Assembly: GCA_937874345.1 (NCBI GenBank)
Contig: CALNBT010000042.1
Span: 1 to 22,191, forward strand
Length of the DNA stretch: 22,191 nucleotides
Direction: 5' to 3'
Source of the DNA: an uncultured Prevotella sp.
Lineage (GTDB): Bacteria > Bacteroidota > Bacteroidia > Bacteroidales > Bacteroidaceae
The notes under the pieces were generated by a model. It made no database searches and was not told the DNA's origin. It saw only the letters and a program-made list of their open reading frames with translations. A program made the position numbers and the translations under genes. Numbering within the stretch: position 1 is the stretch's first letter; every line of letters begins with the position of its first letter. Positions 7,897 to 16,732 of this stretch are shown here, one piece after another.

Positions 7897-9348
7897 ATGA
7901 AAAAATTAGTATCAATCACCATCATTATTGTTTGCAGTTGTCTGTTTTTAAACTGTAGCAAAGATGATGGAAATGGTGGAGGCACATCTACGAATGAACC
8001 ATTATCAAATCAAGAGTTGGCCGTGAGAGACCTTACAAGGTCCATGAATCTTGTTGATACTGCGGTGGCTCATTACTTTACAGGTCCTTCCATGAAATTG
8101 TCGCGTTATTACAATCCTTACACGAAGTTAGCTTCAGGAGAAGTAGGTAGTGTTTGGATGTATACCAGTTCCATCGAAGCAGTGAATTCAATCTTGGAAA
8201 GTTTGACTGAGATGAAAACTCAAATTCCTGATGTTTACCAAACCAATTATACCAAGTATGTGTCTTTGTTAAAAAAACTATACGACAATATAGAGTATTA
8301 TGCCGGAACTTATACCTTGACATCTTTCACGCAGACTCGCGAATGGACAGTCTATGGTGTGAACAGAAGCAATGAACCTGGTAAGGCAACTGTGACAGGT
8401 TTTGAAAATGTTTATGATGATCAACAATGGCTTATCCATGAACTGCTTAGGTCATACAAAGTAACCAATAGCGAATCTTATCTTGCCAAAGCCGAATATC
8501 TTACCGATTATGTGTTGGATGGCTGGGATTGTACTTTAGATACCAACGGTAATGAGAATGGTGGTATTCCTTGGGGACCAGGTTATGTAACCAAACATTC
8601 GTGCAGCAATGGTCCAATGGTTTCTCCCTTGGTGTGGCTATACGAGATCTATCGTGGAAAGAACGACGTGATTACCTATCGAAAGATTGATTTGCAGAAA
8701 AAAAGATATAGTGTTACTGAGAAGAAAGCAGATTATTATCTAAACTTTGCAAAGAAAATATATGATTGGCAAAAAAGCCATCTCATCATGACTTCGGGTG
8801 TCTATTACGACATGATGGGTGGTGTCTCAAACGGTCAGCCCCAATATGAAACGGTTGATGGTCAAACTTATCGTAAGAATACGCCACTCACCACGCCAAC
8901 AGGTACGGCATATTCATATAATAGCGGTACCATGTTGTCAGGAGGAACCGATTTGTATAGGGTAACCAATCTGCCTGTCTACATGGATGATATTCTGAAG
9001 TTAACGACTTCAACATTTAATACCTTTGCAAGCAAAGACGCAAATGTCCAAGGATATTATTCATACTCTATCGATGGCTTTAACGATTGGTTCAATGATG
9101 TACTGATGAGAGGATATCTGTCTGTATATGATCAGAACAAGGCATCTGCCACTGCGTTAGAGTCATTCCAGAACAACCTTGATTATGCTTTTACCAACCA
9201 TCTTTATAATGGCATGCTGCCTACTAACTTATTGGTAGGATGGAGTCGTACCAAGGCTAATAATAATGTTGAAAGCCTGTTTACTTTTGCTTTTGCTTCA
9301 GAATATGCAATGCTTTCTCATTATGTTAGACAAAAAACAGATAATTAA
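7897..9348 (+). CDS. Glycoside hydrolase family 76 lipoprotein (alpha-1,6-mannanase family)
   Basis: 483 aa; lipobox LFLNC with Cys20 followed by SKDDGNGGG, consistent with a surface or periplasmic lipoprotein. The (alpha/alpha)6 domain shows GH76 marks: YDDQQWLIHELLRSY with the paired acids D174/D175 that match the catalytic Asp-Asp of characterised GH76 endo-alpha-1,6-mannanases, then GGIPWG (222-227) and CSNGP (236-240) in place of the usual GGIWW and xSNxL region, and an FNDWFNDVLMRGYLSVY helix near the end. GH76 enzymes cut alpha-1,6-mannan backbones, for example after debranching of yeast mannan. The gene starts 3 bp after the upstream lipoprotein and stops 16 bp before susC, so it is in the same operon. 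The family is assigned by motif and fold pattern; exact specificity is inferred from the family. Confidence 0.8.
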   Translation: MKKLVSITIIIVCSCLFLNCSKDDGNGGGTSTNEPLSNQELAVRDLTRSMNLVDTAVAHYFTGPSMKLSRYYNPYTKLASGEVGSVWMYTSSIEAVNSILESLTEMKTQIPDVYQTNYTKYVSLLKKLYDNIEYYAGTYTLTSFTQTREWTVYGVNRSNEPGKATVTGFENVYDDQQWLIHELLRSYKVTNSESYLAKAEYLTDYVLDGWDCTLDTNGNENGGIPWGPGYVTKHSCSNGPMVSPLVWLYEIYRGKNDVITYRKIDLQKKRYSVTEKKADYYLNFAKKIYDWQKSHLIMTSGVYYDMMGGVSNGQPQYETVDGQTYRKNTPLTTPTGTAYSYNSGTMLSGGTDLYRVTNLPVYMDDILKLTTSTFNTFASKDANVQGYYSYSIDGFNDWFNDVLMRGYLSVYDQNKASATALESFQNNLDYAFTNHLYNGMLPTNLLVGWSRTKANNNVESLFTFAFASEYAMLSHYVRQKTDN

Positions 9349-9364
9349 CTTAAACTTATATGTC

Positions 9365-12300
9365 ATGAACTTTAAATTAAAATCGTTTTTACTGTTCCTG
9401 TTCTTAATATTAATGCAATTAGGAGTCCAGGCACAAAAAAATATAGACGTTACCGGAACGATTTCTGATGCCAGTGGTGAACCCGTTATTGGCGCCACAA
9501 TAACAGAGACAAAAACAAAAACTGTTGCTGTTTCTGACATTAATGGTCGGTATTCCATTCAATCACCTTCTAACGGTAACCTAACCATTAATTATGTGGG
9601 AATGGTCTCTGTTAGCCAAGCCGTAAATGGCCGTTCTGTTATCAATATTACGATGCGCGAGAGTCAAGAAACACTCGAAGGTATCGTGGTCGTGGGATAC
9701 GGAACCCAAAAGAGGGGATCGATTACCGGATCCGTCGCTGCAGTCAATGGTGATGAAATGTTGCATACAAAGAACGAGAACCCGCAAAACATGTTGACGG
9801 GTCGTGTAACAGGTGTTCGTGTTTGGCAAAAGAGCTCTGAACCGGGATCTTTCAATAACAATTTCGATATCCGTGGTATGGGTTCACCTTTAATTATCAT
9901 TGACGGCGTACCACGCGATGTCAGTGATTTCCAGAGAATGAACCCAAATGATATTCAAGATATTTCTGTCTTGAAAGATGCTTCTGCAGCCATCTATGGT
10001 TTGAGATCAGCCAATGGCGTTGTCCTCATTACAACGAAGGCCGGAACAGTAGGAGCCACAAAGGTTTCTTACAGTGGTTCGTATACGATGCAACGTCCAA
10101 GCAGTATGCCTAAATTGGCTAGTCCATACGATGCCATGACGCTTTATAACGAGAAAGCCATGAACAATGTCAACGGAGGTACACCGGTCTATTCAGATCA
10201 ATTCTTCGAGGATTTCAAAAATGGAACTAGGAAAACAACAGATTGGAATAAACTGATCTTTGCAGATTCTGCACCCGAAACGAATCATAACGTAACAATT
10301 TCTGGTGGAAATGAAAAGACGCAGTATTTCATGAGTTTCGGTTATTTCTATCAACAGGGATTTTTTAATTCCGGTGATTTAAATTACACCAAGTACAATC
10401 TGACTTCTAAGATTACATCAGAGATATTGAGAGGATTGAAAGTCGAACTCAATATCAATGGCATGGCCGACAATACTAAAAATCCATATAGCTCGTCTTC
10501 TGACATTATTCGTAACTACTGGCGCCAAGGAGTCTTATTCCCGGCCTATGCTGATGATGCTCAAACCATGTTGAACTATGAAGGACTTGACCTGGAGGAA
10601 AATACAGTTGCCAAGATGACTTCTGATATCTCTGGATCAAGACAGTACAAGCAGTCACAAATTCTTACTTCTGCTTCTCTGATATACGATTTTGGAACGC
10701 TTGCTCCTGTTCTGAAGGGCTTGTCTGCAAAGGCGATGGTAAGTTTCGATTATCGTATGAATAACAATCAGGTATATAGAAGAGAATACTACCAGTATGC
10801 TTACGATCCTAATACCCAAACCTATACCCAGAAGCTCTATGCGCCCAGCTCTCCTAGTCAGCTCACCAGGTCGTTTTATGACAATCAGCAGTTGTTATCA
10901 CAGTTCCTGCTTAATTATAACAATACATTTGGAAAACATAATGTATCCGGTATGTTAGGTTGGGAATCACAGACCAGAAAGGGAGATAATTTCTATGCGA
11001 TGCGTAATTTGGCCTTCAATTCCCCTTATCTGTTTAATGGAGAGTCTGATGCCCAGATTGGTAACAGTGACCCGGGAAGCATCTACGCTGTTTCATACAA
11101 CGCATTGATTGGTCGATTCAACTACAATTATGGCGATCGTTATTTGGTAGAAACCCAGTTCCGTTATGATGGGTCATCTCAATTTGCTCCGGGTCATCGT
11201 TGGGGATTCTTCCCATCTGCCTCATTAGGATGGAGAGTTTCTGAAGAACCTTGGATGAAGAATATTTCTTGGATGAAGAATGTAAATAATTTGAAACTTC
11301 GTGCAAGTTATGGACAGATGGGTGACGATTCAGGTGCAGGATACGACTGGATAGCCGGTTATACCTATCCATCTACCAGTGGAAATGCAGAGAAGGGTTA
11401 TTACAACCAATATTCACCAGGATATATCTTTGATGGTAAATACGTCTTTGCTGCATCTCCAAAAGCTATTCCTAATGTTAACATTTCTTGGTTCAAAGCT
11501 ACGACACTTGACTTTGGTATTGATTTTGACGGATGGAATAGATTGTTTGGCTTCACCTTCGATTACTTTAGCAGAACGATGTCAGGCTTGTACCAATATC
11601 GTACATCAGAATTCCCAACGGTTATCGGTGCCAATCCCCCAAGAGAAAATGCCAATAGCAGCCGTAACTTTGGTCTTGAACTGGAATTGAGACATCACAA
11701 TCAGATCGGTAAATTTATTTATGATGTAAAGGCTATCGGAACGATTACCCGTCAAAAATATCTAACAGCTATCCAAAACGGTCCTTATGCCAATTCTTAT
11801 GACAAATGGAGACATGATAATCTTAATCAGCGTTATCAAGGTGTGCAGTTTGGTTATGAGAGTGCAGGAAGATTCCAGAATTGGGATGATATCTGGAATT
11901 ATACCACCTATCATGAAAGAAGTGTTTTGCCAGGAGATTATAAATATGTAGATTGGAATGGTGATGGTGAAATCAATTCACTCGATGAACATCCATATGC
12001 TTATGACCAGACACCTTGGTTAAATTACAGTATGAGTTTTGATGCTTCCTATGAGAATTTTGATCTCAGTATTCTTTTCCAAGGTTCTGCACTCGGTTCT
12101 ATGTCGTACCAAGAACCTCTTTATGGAATATGGGGAAGCAACGGTGGCGGTGCTTTGGCACAATTCTTGGACAGATGGCATCCTGTTGATCCAACGGCAG
12201 ATCCTTATGATCCAGCTACACAGTGGATTAGTGGATATTATGCCTACACCGGGCATTATCCTATTAGCAATTCACAGTTCAACCGCGTTAGTACGGCTTA

Positions 12301-12508
12301 CCTAAGATTAAAGAGTATTGAAGTGGGTTATACCTTACCAAAGATAAAATCGATGTCTTCGCTCTCTGCCAGAGTATTTGTCAATGCTTATAATTTATTT
12401 ACCCTTACCGGTGTGAAATTCGTCGATCCCGAACATCCTGATGATGATTTAGGTCGTCTGTATCCATTGAACAGGACTTATACCCTTGGATTACAAGTTT
12501 CATTCTAA
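9365..12508 (+). CDS. SusC/RagA-family TonB-dependent outer-membrane transporter
   Basis: TonB-dependent outer-membrane channel that imports glycan fragments with its SusD lid. Start set at the ATG at 9365 (1047 aa); the longer reading from 9266 overlaps the GH76 gene and adds no signal-peptide features. Order: signal peptide to about A23, CarboxypepD_reg-like domain (about 28-97; VTGTISDASGEPVIGATI, DINGRYSI), TonB box region EGIVVVGYGTQ (105-115), plug (about 116-227) with the SusC signature SVLKDASAAIYGLRSANGVV, then a large beta-barrel ending in TLGLQVSF with the terminal Phe used for barrel assembly. No N-terminal STN signalling domain is present, so it should not act through an anti-sigma factor. 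It is 20 bp upstream of susD. Family assignment is certain; substrate is inferred from GH76. Confidence 0.95.
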   Translation: MNFKLKSFLLFLFLILMQLGVQAQKNIDVTGTISDASGEPVIGATITETKTKTVAVSDINGRYSIQSPSNGNLTINYVGMVSVSQAVNGRSVINITMRESQETLEGIVVVGYGTQKRGSITGSVAAVNGDEMLHTKNENPQNMLTGRVTGVRVWQKSSEPGSFNNNFDIRGMGSPLIIIDGVPRDVSDFQRMNPNDIQDISVLKDASAAIYGLRSANGVVLITTKAGTVGATKVSYSGSYTMQRPSSMPKLASPYDAMTLYNEKAMNNVNGGTPVYSDQFFEDFKNGTRKTTDWNKLIFADSAPETNHNVTISGGNEKTQYFMSFGYFYQQGFFNSGDLNYTKYNLTSKITSEILRGLKVELNINGMADNTKNPYSSSSDIIRNYWRQGVLFPAYADDAQTMLNYEGLDLEENTVAKMTSDISGSRQYKQSQILTSASLIYDFGTLAPVLKGLSAKAMVSFDYRMNNNQVYRREYYQYAYDPNTQTYTQKLYAPSSPSQLTRSFYDNQQLLSQFLLNYNNTFGKHNVSGMLGWESQTRKGDNFYAMRNLAFNSPYLFNGESDAQIGNSDPGSIYAVSYNALIGRFNYNYGDRYLVETQFRYDGSSQFAPGHRWGFFPSASLGWRVSEEPWMKNISWMKNVNNLKLRASYGQMGDDSGAGYDWIAGYTYPSTSGNAEKGYYNQYSPGYIFDGKYVFAASPKAIPNVNISWFKATTLDFGIDFDGWNRLFGFTFDYFSRTMSGLYQYRTSEFPTVIGANPPRENANSSRNFGLELELRHHNQIGKFIYDVKAIGTITRQKYLTAIQNGPYANSYDKWRHDNLNQRYQGVQFGYESAGRFQNWDDIWNYTTYHERSVLPGDYKYVDWNGDGEINSLDEHPYAYDQTPWLNYSMSFDASYENFDLSILFQGSALGSMSYQEPLYGIWGSNGGGALAQFLDRWHPVDPTADPYDPATQWISGYYAYTGHYPISNSQFNRVSTAYLRLKSIEVGYTLPKIKSMSSLSARVFVNAYNLFTLTGVKFVDPEHPDDDLGRLYPLNRTYTLGLQVSF

Positions 12509-12528
12509 TCATAAAAAAGAATTTCAAG

Positions 12529-14586
12529 ATGAAAAAGATTATTATATTTTTAGCGACAGTTCTTTTAGCTACATCATGTGCTGATATGGATGTACCACCG
12601 AAGAATGTTGTTACGTCCGACCAGCTTCTTTCAGATGAGTCTGGTATGGAAATTTATATGGCTCGTATGTACAGCTATATGCCCTTTGAAGACTTTAAAT
12701 ACATGGCGCAATGGGGATTTAATTTCAACGGTTGGTTGGTTAGCTTAGGTATTGAAGGTACTGGTGAGAATCTTGATCGTGATGGAATTTGCGCATCATT
12801 TACCAGTGAAAGCACTCCTTATTGGGGCATGGCTTTCTCTACCTTGCGTGATGCCAATTTCTTAATTGAGAACCTTCCTGCACACAAAGCTTCGTTCCCA
12901 GAGGTTACTTATAATCATTTCATGGGAGAAGCCTATTATGTTCGGGCAACGGTATTTTATGCGATGGCCCGCCGTTTTGGTGGTGTACCATTGGTAACAC
13001 ATGTTATATCCTATCCTAACCAGTCTGATAGTCTTGAAGTGCCAAGATCTTCAGAAGAAGACACTTGGAATCAGGTGTTGGCCGATTACAACAAGGCGAT
13101 AGAATTATTAATGCCCGATAGCCCTAAAAAGGGTTTTGCCAATAAGTATATTGCCCTCGCATTTAAGTCTGAAGCAATGCTTTATGCAGGCAGTGTTGCA
13201 AAATATAACCAGACTGTTAGTGGAAATCTGACAGGATTGGGACAGAAAACAGGTGTTCGAGTGATCGGATTCGACCCTGACAAATGGCAGGCTGCTTCGA
13301 TCAAATATTTCACAGAAGCCTACAATGCTGCCAAAGAAGTGATTAAGTCTAATAAATATTCGCTTTACAAAAAGTCTTGGGCTGCCAATGACAAAGAGGC
13401 GCAATATCGCAATATGGTCAACATGTTCAGCGATACCGATAGTCCCGAGAATATTTATGTAAAAGAATATCTGTATCCTACTTCTACACACGCATACGAT
13501 GCCTATAACTCACCTTTTATTTTCCGTTCACCGTTGTCCTCAGGCATGTGCCCAACCCAAGATTTTGTTGAGCTCTTCGATGGCTTTGATCGTTATCCGA
13601 ATGGAACAATCAAAGTTACGGATGGTAACAGCAATACAAGCGGTCATTATTTGATGTACGACAATCCATTGGATTTCTATAAAAATGCAGAACCTCGACT
13701 CAGAGCGTATGTTATCTTCCCCGGAGATCAGTTTAAGGGAAAGACGATTGATATTCGTGCTGGTGTTTATACTGGCAGTACTCCAATCTCTCCATTGATG
13801 CAGGATTATTCTTATGCTTCTGCAGAAACAAAATACCAACAGTTGGATGCTTATACCAAAAAGCCAAAGACGCTGTATCTGAGCCCTCGTGAGGGTTCAA
13901 GTCAGGAAATTGTTAAATTGTCTGATGGCTCAACAATGACCGCCGCCGGAGAGAACGGACCGTTTTACGATAATGGCGAAAGCTGTCTAACCGGTTTGTA
14001 TGCACGTAAATACCTTAATGACGATCCTGCTGCAAAGATTGGTGAAGGTAAATCAACCCAGCACTTCATTCTTATGCGATATGCCGAAGTACTGTTGAAT
14101 CTGGCAGAGGCATCTACAGAATTGTCTTTGGCAGGAGTGTCATCTCCTGATGGTGATGATTTGCTCGGACAGGCAACAACAGCTGTTAATGCCATTCGTG
14201 AACGTGCCGGAGCACAATTGCTTACAGCTCCTATTCCAAATACTGAAGAGGGTAGAAACATCGTTCGTAAGGAACGCCGCAAGGAATTTGCTTTCGAAGG
14301 AAAAGCTAAATGGGATCTTCGTCGCTGGCGTGTTCAACACTATGAGAATCGTGATGGATTCTGGGGTGAAACACGTGATAAGAACTTGTATAGCAATAAT
14401 AACAACTACCGGTTCAGAGGTCTGTATCCATTCTATTCTACTGTAGCTAAAAAGTGGTTTTTCGACAGCCATTTCCAGTGGACAAGTTTGAAAACATTTA
14501 GTTATTCTGTTCTGGATTATTACTTTGCGATACCGGGTAACGAAGTCTCTAAGAGTTCTTTTATCGATCAGCAACCAAACAGATAA
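12529..14586 (+). CDS. SusD/RagB-family outer-membrane glycan-binding lipoprotein
   Basis: 685-aa lipoprotein (lipobox LLATSC, Cys17) that forms the surface lid over the preceding SusC pore. The N-terminal SusD region includes WGMAFSTLRDANFLIENLP and the TPR-type helices GEAYYVRATVFYAMARRFGGVPLVT. The C-terminal part has ILMRYAEVLLNLAEA, VNAIRERAGA and RKERRKEFAFEGKAKWDLRRW, the standard SusD/RagB signature. At 685 aa it is longer than the 500-600 aa usual in the family; the extra length lies in the middle (about 280-480), between the two conserved halves, where ligand-contact loops usually sit. It follows susC by 20 bp. Family is certain; the mannan ligand is inferred. Confidence 0.95.
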   Translation: MKKIIIFLATVLLATSCADMDVPPKNVVTSDQLLSDESGMEIYMARMYSYMPFEDFKYMAQWGFNFNGWLVSLGIEGTGENLDRDGICASFTSESTPYWGMAFSTLRDANFLIENLPAHKASFPEVTYNHFMGEAYYVRATVFYAMARRFGGVPLVTHVISYPNQSDSLEVPRSSEEDTWNQVLADYNKAIELLMPDSPKKGFANKYIALAFKSEAMLYAGSVAKYNQTVSGNLTGLGQKTGVRVIGFDPDKWQAASIKYFTEAYNAAKEVIKSNKYSLYKKSWAANDKEAQYRNMVNMFSDTDSPENIYVKEYLYPTSTHAYDAYNSPFIFRSPLSSGMCPTQDFVELFDGFDRYPNGTIKVTDGNSNTSGHYLMYDNPLDFYKNAEPRLRAYVIFPGDQFKGKTIDIRAGVYTGSTPISPLMQDYSYASAETKYQQLDAYTKKPKTLYLSPREGSSQEIVKLSDGSTMTAAGENGPFYDNGESCLTGLYARKYLNDDPAAKIGEGKSTQHFILMRYAEVLLNLAEASTELSLAGVSSPDGDDLLGQATTAVNAIRERAGAQLLTAPIPNTEEGRNIVRKERRKEFAFEGKAKWDLRRWRVQHYENRDGFWGETRDKNLYSNNNNYRFRGLYPFYSTVAKKWFFDSHFQWTSLKTFSYSVLDYYFAIPGNEVSKSSFIDQQPNR

Positions 14587-14611
14587 TATTCAATCAATAA
14601 AGATTATCAAG

Positions 14612-15433
14612 ATGAAAAAATCTATTATATTTAGTTTGTTGGTTTCTGCAGTGGCATTGTCGTCTTGTGATATTTTCGAGATCGACAACATGGCTGCACC
14701 AAATGAAACAATCGAAGGTTCGGTTGTAGATACGCTTACAGGAAATCCTGTTTTGACCGATCAGGGAAGTGAAGGCATCCGTGTCAGAATGACAGAATTG
14801 AGTTATGGAGATAACGTAGACTATAACCCTGACTTTTATTGTATGCCTGATGGTACGTTCAGAAACACGAAAGAGTTTGCAGGAAATTACAACATTCGTG
14901 TTGATGGTCCGTTTATTCCCATTGTCAGAGAAGATACCAGAGGCGTGCCTTTGGCAGATGGATCCAAGACTGTCTACATCAAAGGTGATACCAAAGTACA
15001 GTTTAAGGTATTTCCTTTCCTCAATGTAGAATTTGTAGGATATCCTACCGTTTCCAATGGTCAAATAACAGCAAAGGTCAAAGTTACCCGTGGTGTGTCA
15101 AATGACAAGTTTAAGGAATTGGTACAGCCGATGGGAAATTATAACGATAACTTTACCAATGTAACCGATATTCAGTTATTCGTCAGCTATTCTTCAACGG
15201 TTGGTTACCGGGCAAGAGACGATAGATGGTCAAGTAAACTTGAGTATGCTGGCGATGCTTTTGAAAGTCTGATCGGTACCCCTGTTACAATAAAGTCAAC
15301 CAAGGGACAAGTTATTCCGTCAGGAAGACACGTATGGGTAAGAGCTGCAGCCCGTATCAATTATGATACGCCTGCCGGCAGTGGTACCCGTCGCTGGAAC
15401 TACAGCGCTCCAATGGAGGTTATCATCCCATAA
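14612..15433 (+). CDS. DUF3823-like surface lipoprotein, probable glycan-binding protein
   Basis: 273-aa lipoprotein; start set at the ATG at 14612, whose product begins with a signal peptide and lipobox LSSC (Cys19). A longer reading from 14525 overlaps susD and lacks these. After the tether (DIFEIDNMAAPNETIEGSVVD) comes a Bacteroidetes carboxypeptidase-regulatory-like domain (about 30-130) with PDGTFRNTKEFAGNYNIRV and GPFIPI, then a second beta-domain with SYSSTVGYRARDDRW and GRHVWVRAAARI. This layout matches DUF3823 proteins found directly after SusD in PULs. Their role is thought to be surface glycan binding. The gene begins 25 bp after susD and is the last of the operon, with a hairpin terminator 13 bp after its stop. 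No enzyme motif seen. Confidence 0.8.
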   Translation: MKKSIIFSLLVSAVALSSCDIFEIDNMAAPNETIEGSVVDTLTGNPVLTDQGSEGIRVRMTELSYGDNVDYNPDFYCMPDGTFRNTKEFAGNYNIRVDGPFIPIVREDTRGVPLADGSKTVYIKGDTKVQFKVFPFLNVEFVGYPTVSNGQITAKVKVTRGVSNDKFKELVQPMGNYNDNFTNVTDIQLFVSYSSTVGYRARDDRWSSKLEYAGDAFESLIGTPVTIKSTKGQVIPSGRHVWVRAAARINYDTPAGSGTRRWNYSAPMEVIIP

Positions 15434-15445
15434 TAGAAAGCTTAT

Positions 15446-15491
15446 CATGAAAAAGGTTGAAAGTGGCATACCGCTTTCAACCTTTTTCATG
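15446..15491. terminator. Strong hairpin terminator after the PUL (21-bp stem)
   Basis: An 18-bp perfect inverted repeat (arms 15446-15463 and 15474-15491) continues through one G-U wobble and two G-C pairs to a CATA loop (15467-15470). The 3' arm contains CCTTTTTC, so the U-run is within the stem. The structure is symmetric and could stop transcription from either side, though the minus-strand neighbour ends more than 300 bp away. Confidence 0.85.
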
Positions 15492-15620
15492 AAATGCAGG
15501 TAAGGAATGATGAGTTTTGAGCACATTCGTTTCTGTTTCTTTTACAGTTTATCACCGAATGTATTGGTTCGATGATACTGTCTTGAATGGTAGGTGAATG
15601 AGCTTCGACAATGGTCGTTG

Positions 15621-15705
15621 GCCAAGTGGGCCATATCGAGTGGCAAAACATATCATATTGCCACTCAATATGGCCCACTTGGCTATTCAATATGGCCCAC
15701 TTTGC
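15621..15705. repeat. Palindromic repeat cluster: three copies of a 19-bp motif
   Basis: TCAATATGGCCCACTTGGC lies at 15665-15683, a direct copy with one change (TCAATATGGCCCACTTTGC) at 15687-15705 with a 22-bp period, and an inverted copy with one change at 15621-15639. The inverted pair extends to 26-nt arms (15621-15646 and 15658-15683, one mismatch) around an 11-nt loop, enough for a large hairpin or cruciform. It lies between the PUL terminator and the end of aguB. It is not a CRISPR, because the unique gaps are only about 3 bp. A chromosomal repetitive element (REP/MITE-like) is the simplest explanation. Confidence 0.75.
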
Positions 15706-15817
15706 CAAACCGGTGCATTGCTTTCGTAAAATGTTGTCGAAAGCTTATTTGTGATGTTGGCCGGTAGCGGTTATGTTTTTTATCTTAGGGCGGATGAGGG
15801 AAGGTTCAACTTCATCC
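15706..15817. other. Intergenic space downstream of aguB, weak minus-strand hairpin
   Basis: No gene is evident here. GGATGA (15792-15797) and TCATCC (15812-15817) can pair directly after the aguB stop, and A-rich sequence on the minus strand follows. It is a weak candidate terminator only. Confidence 0.3.
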
Positions 15818-16702
15818 TCAATCGATAAACCTTTTCGTGATGTCATCGTAAGAATCGATGCGGCGATCGCGCAGGAATGGCCACCAACGTCTTACTTGCT
15901 CACTGTGGTCCAGGTCGATGTCGATCACAATACTTTCTTCATCATCATCGCAAGCTTGGTAATGCAGTTCGCCTTGAGGTCCAACCGCAAACGAGCTTCC
16001 CCAGAATTGGATGCCGTTGGTCTGGCCCGAGAGGTCGGGTTCGAGTCCAACCCGGTTCACTGTGATTACCGGCAGACCATTTGCTACTGCATGTCCGCGC
16101 TGAACGGTTGTCCAGGCTTCTCTTTGTCGTTGCTGCTCTTCCTTGCTGTCACTGCTCTCATAGCCGATGGCTGTAGGATAAATCAGGATTTGGGCTCCTT
16201 GCAAAGCCATCAATCGGGCAGCTTCAGGATACCACTGGTCCCAGCAAATCAAAACTCCCAGACGCCCAACAGAGGTCTCGATGGGGTGGAATCCCAAGTC
16301 GCCTGGTGTGAAATAAAACTTCTCGTAGTAAGCAGGGTCGTCAGGAATGTGCATCTTTCGATAGATGCCTGCAATAGATCCGTCTTTTTCTATTACCACA
16401 GCGGTATTGTGATAGAGGCCGGGTGCTCGCTTTTCAAAGAGTGATGTTACAATCACAATGCCCAACTCTTGAGCCAGTTGACCGAAGAAATCGGTTGAAG
16501 GGCCTGGAATGGTTTCCGCCAAATCAAAGTTATTGACGTCTTCAACCTGACAGAAGTACAGGCTGTTGTGTAGTTCCTGCAGCACAATGAGTTGTGCACC
16601 GCGCCGTGCCAAGTCTCTGATATTCTTGGCTAGACGACTGATATTATCTTGCATGTCAGCATTATTTTGCTGCTGTAGCATGCCAATTCTGATTTCGTTC
16701 AT
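15818..16702 (-). CDS. aguB: N-carbamoylputrescine amidase
   Basis: Nitrilase-superfamily hydrolase that turns N-carbamoylputrescine into putrescine, CO2 and ammonia. 294 aa. The Glu-Lys-Cys triad is visible: E43 in LQELHNSLYF, K116 in YRKMHIPDDP and C153 in ICWDQWYPEAAR. Other family marks are FTPGDLG, the acid- and Gln-rich stretch SKEEQQRQREAW that is typical of AguB, and VNRVG. Length fits AguB (about 290). It lies 30 bp downstream of aguA on the same strand, the standard two-step agmatine-to-putrescine operon, which strengthens the call over a generic carbon-nitrogen hydrolase. Confidence 0.94.
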   Translation of the reverse strand: MNEIRIGMLQQQNNADMQDNISRLAKNIRDLARRGAQLIVLQELHNSLYFCQVEDVNNFDLAETIPGPSTDFFGQLAQELGIVIVTSLFEKRAPGLYHNTAVVIEKDGSIAGIYRKMHIPDDPAYYEKFYFTPGDLGFHPIETSVGRLGVLICWDQWYPEAARLMALQGAQILIYPTAIGYESSDSKEEQQRQREAWTTVQRGHAVANGLPVITVNRVGLEPDLSGQTNGIQFWGSSFAVGPQGELHYQACDDDEESIVIDIDLDHSEQVRRWWPFLRDRRIDSYDDITKRFID

Positions 16703-16732
16703 CGTTTGCTCTATATGATAAGGTTACCGTGG

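Noticed and set aside
9266..9364. Longer SusC reading starting at 9266
   Set aside because: It overlaps the GH76 coding end in another frame and delays the signal peptide; the ATG at 9365 gives a proper one.
14525..14611. Longer start for the DUF3823-like protein
   Set aside because: It lies inside susD and would bury the lipobox 48 residues in; the ATG at 14612 gives a normal lipoprotein signal.
15621..15705. Possible CRISPR array
   Set aside because: Copies are partly inverted and the direct copies are 22 bp apart with only about 3 bp between, so there are no spacers; no cas genes nearby.
15487..15708. 73-aa minus-strand ORF across the palindromic repeats
   Set aside because: Its repeated WAILNSQVGHIEW pattern comes from the DNA repeats themselves; it has no start context or family support.
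15773..16444. 223-aa plus-strand ORF
   Set aside because: It is antisense to aguB, whose catalytic motifs are intact; composition is that of a shadow frame.
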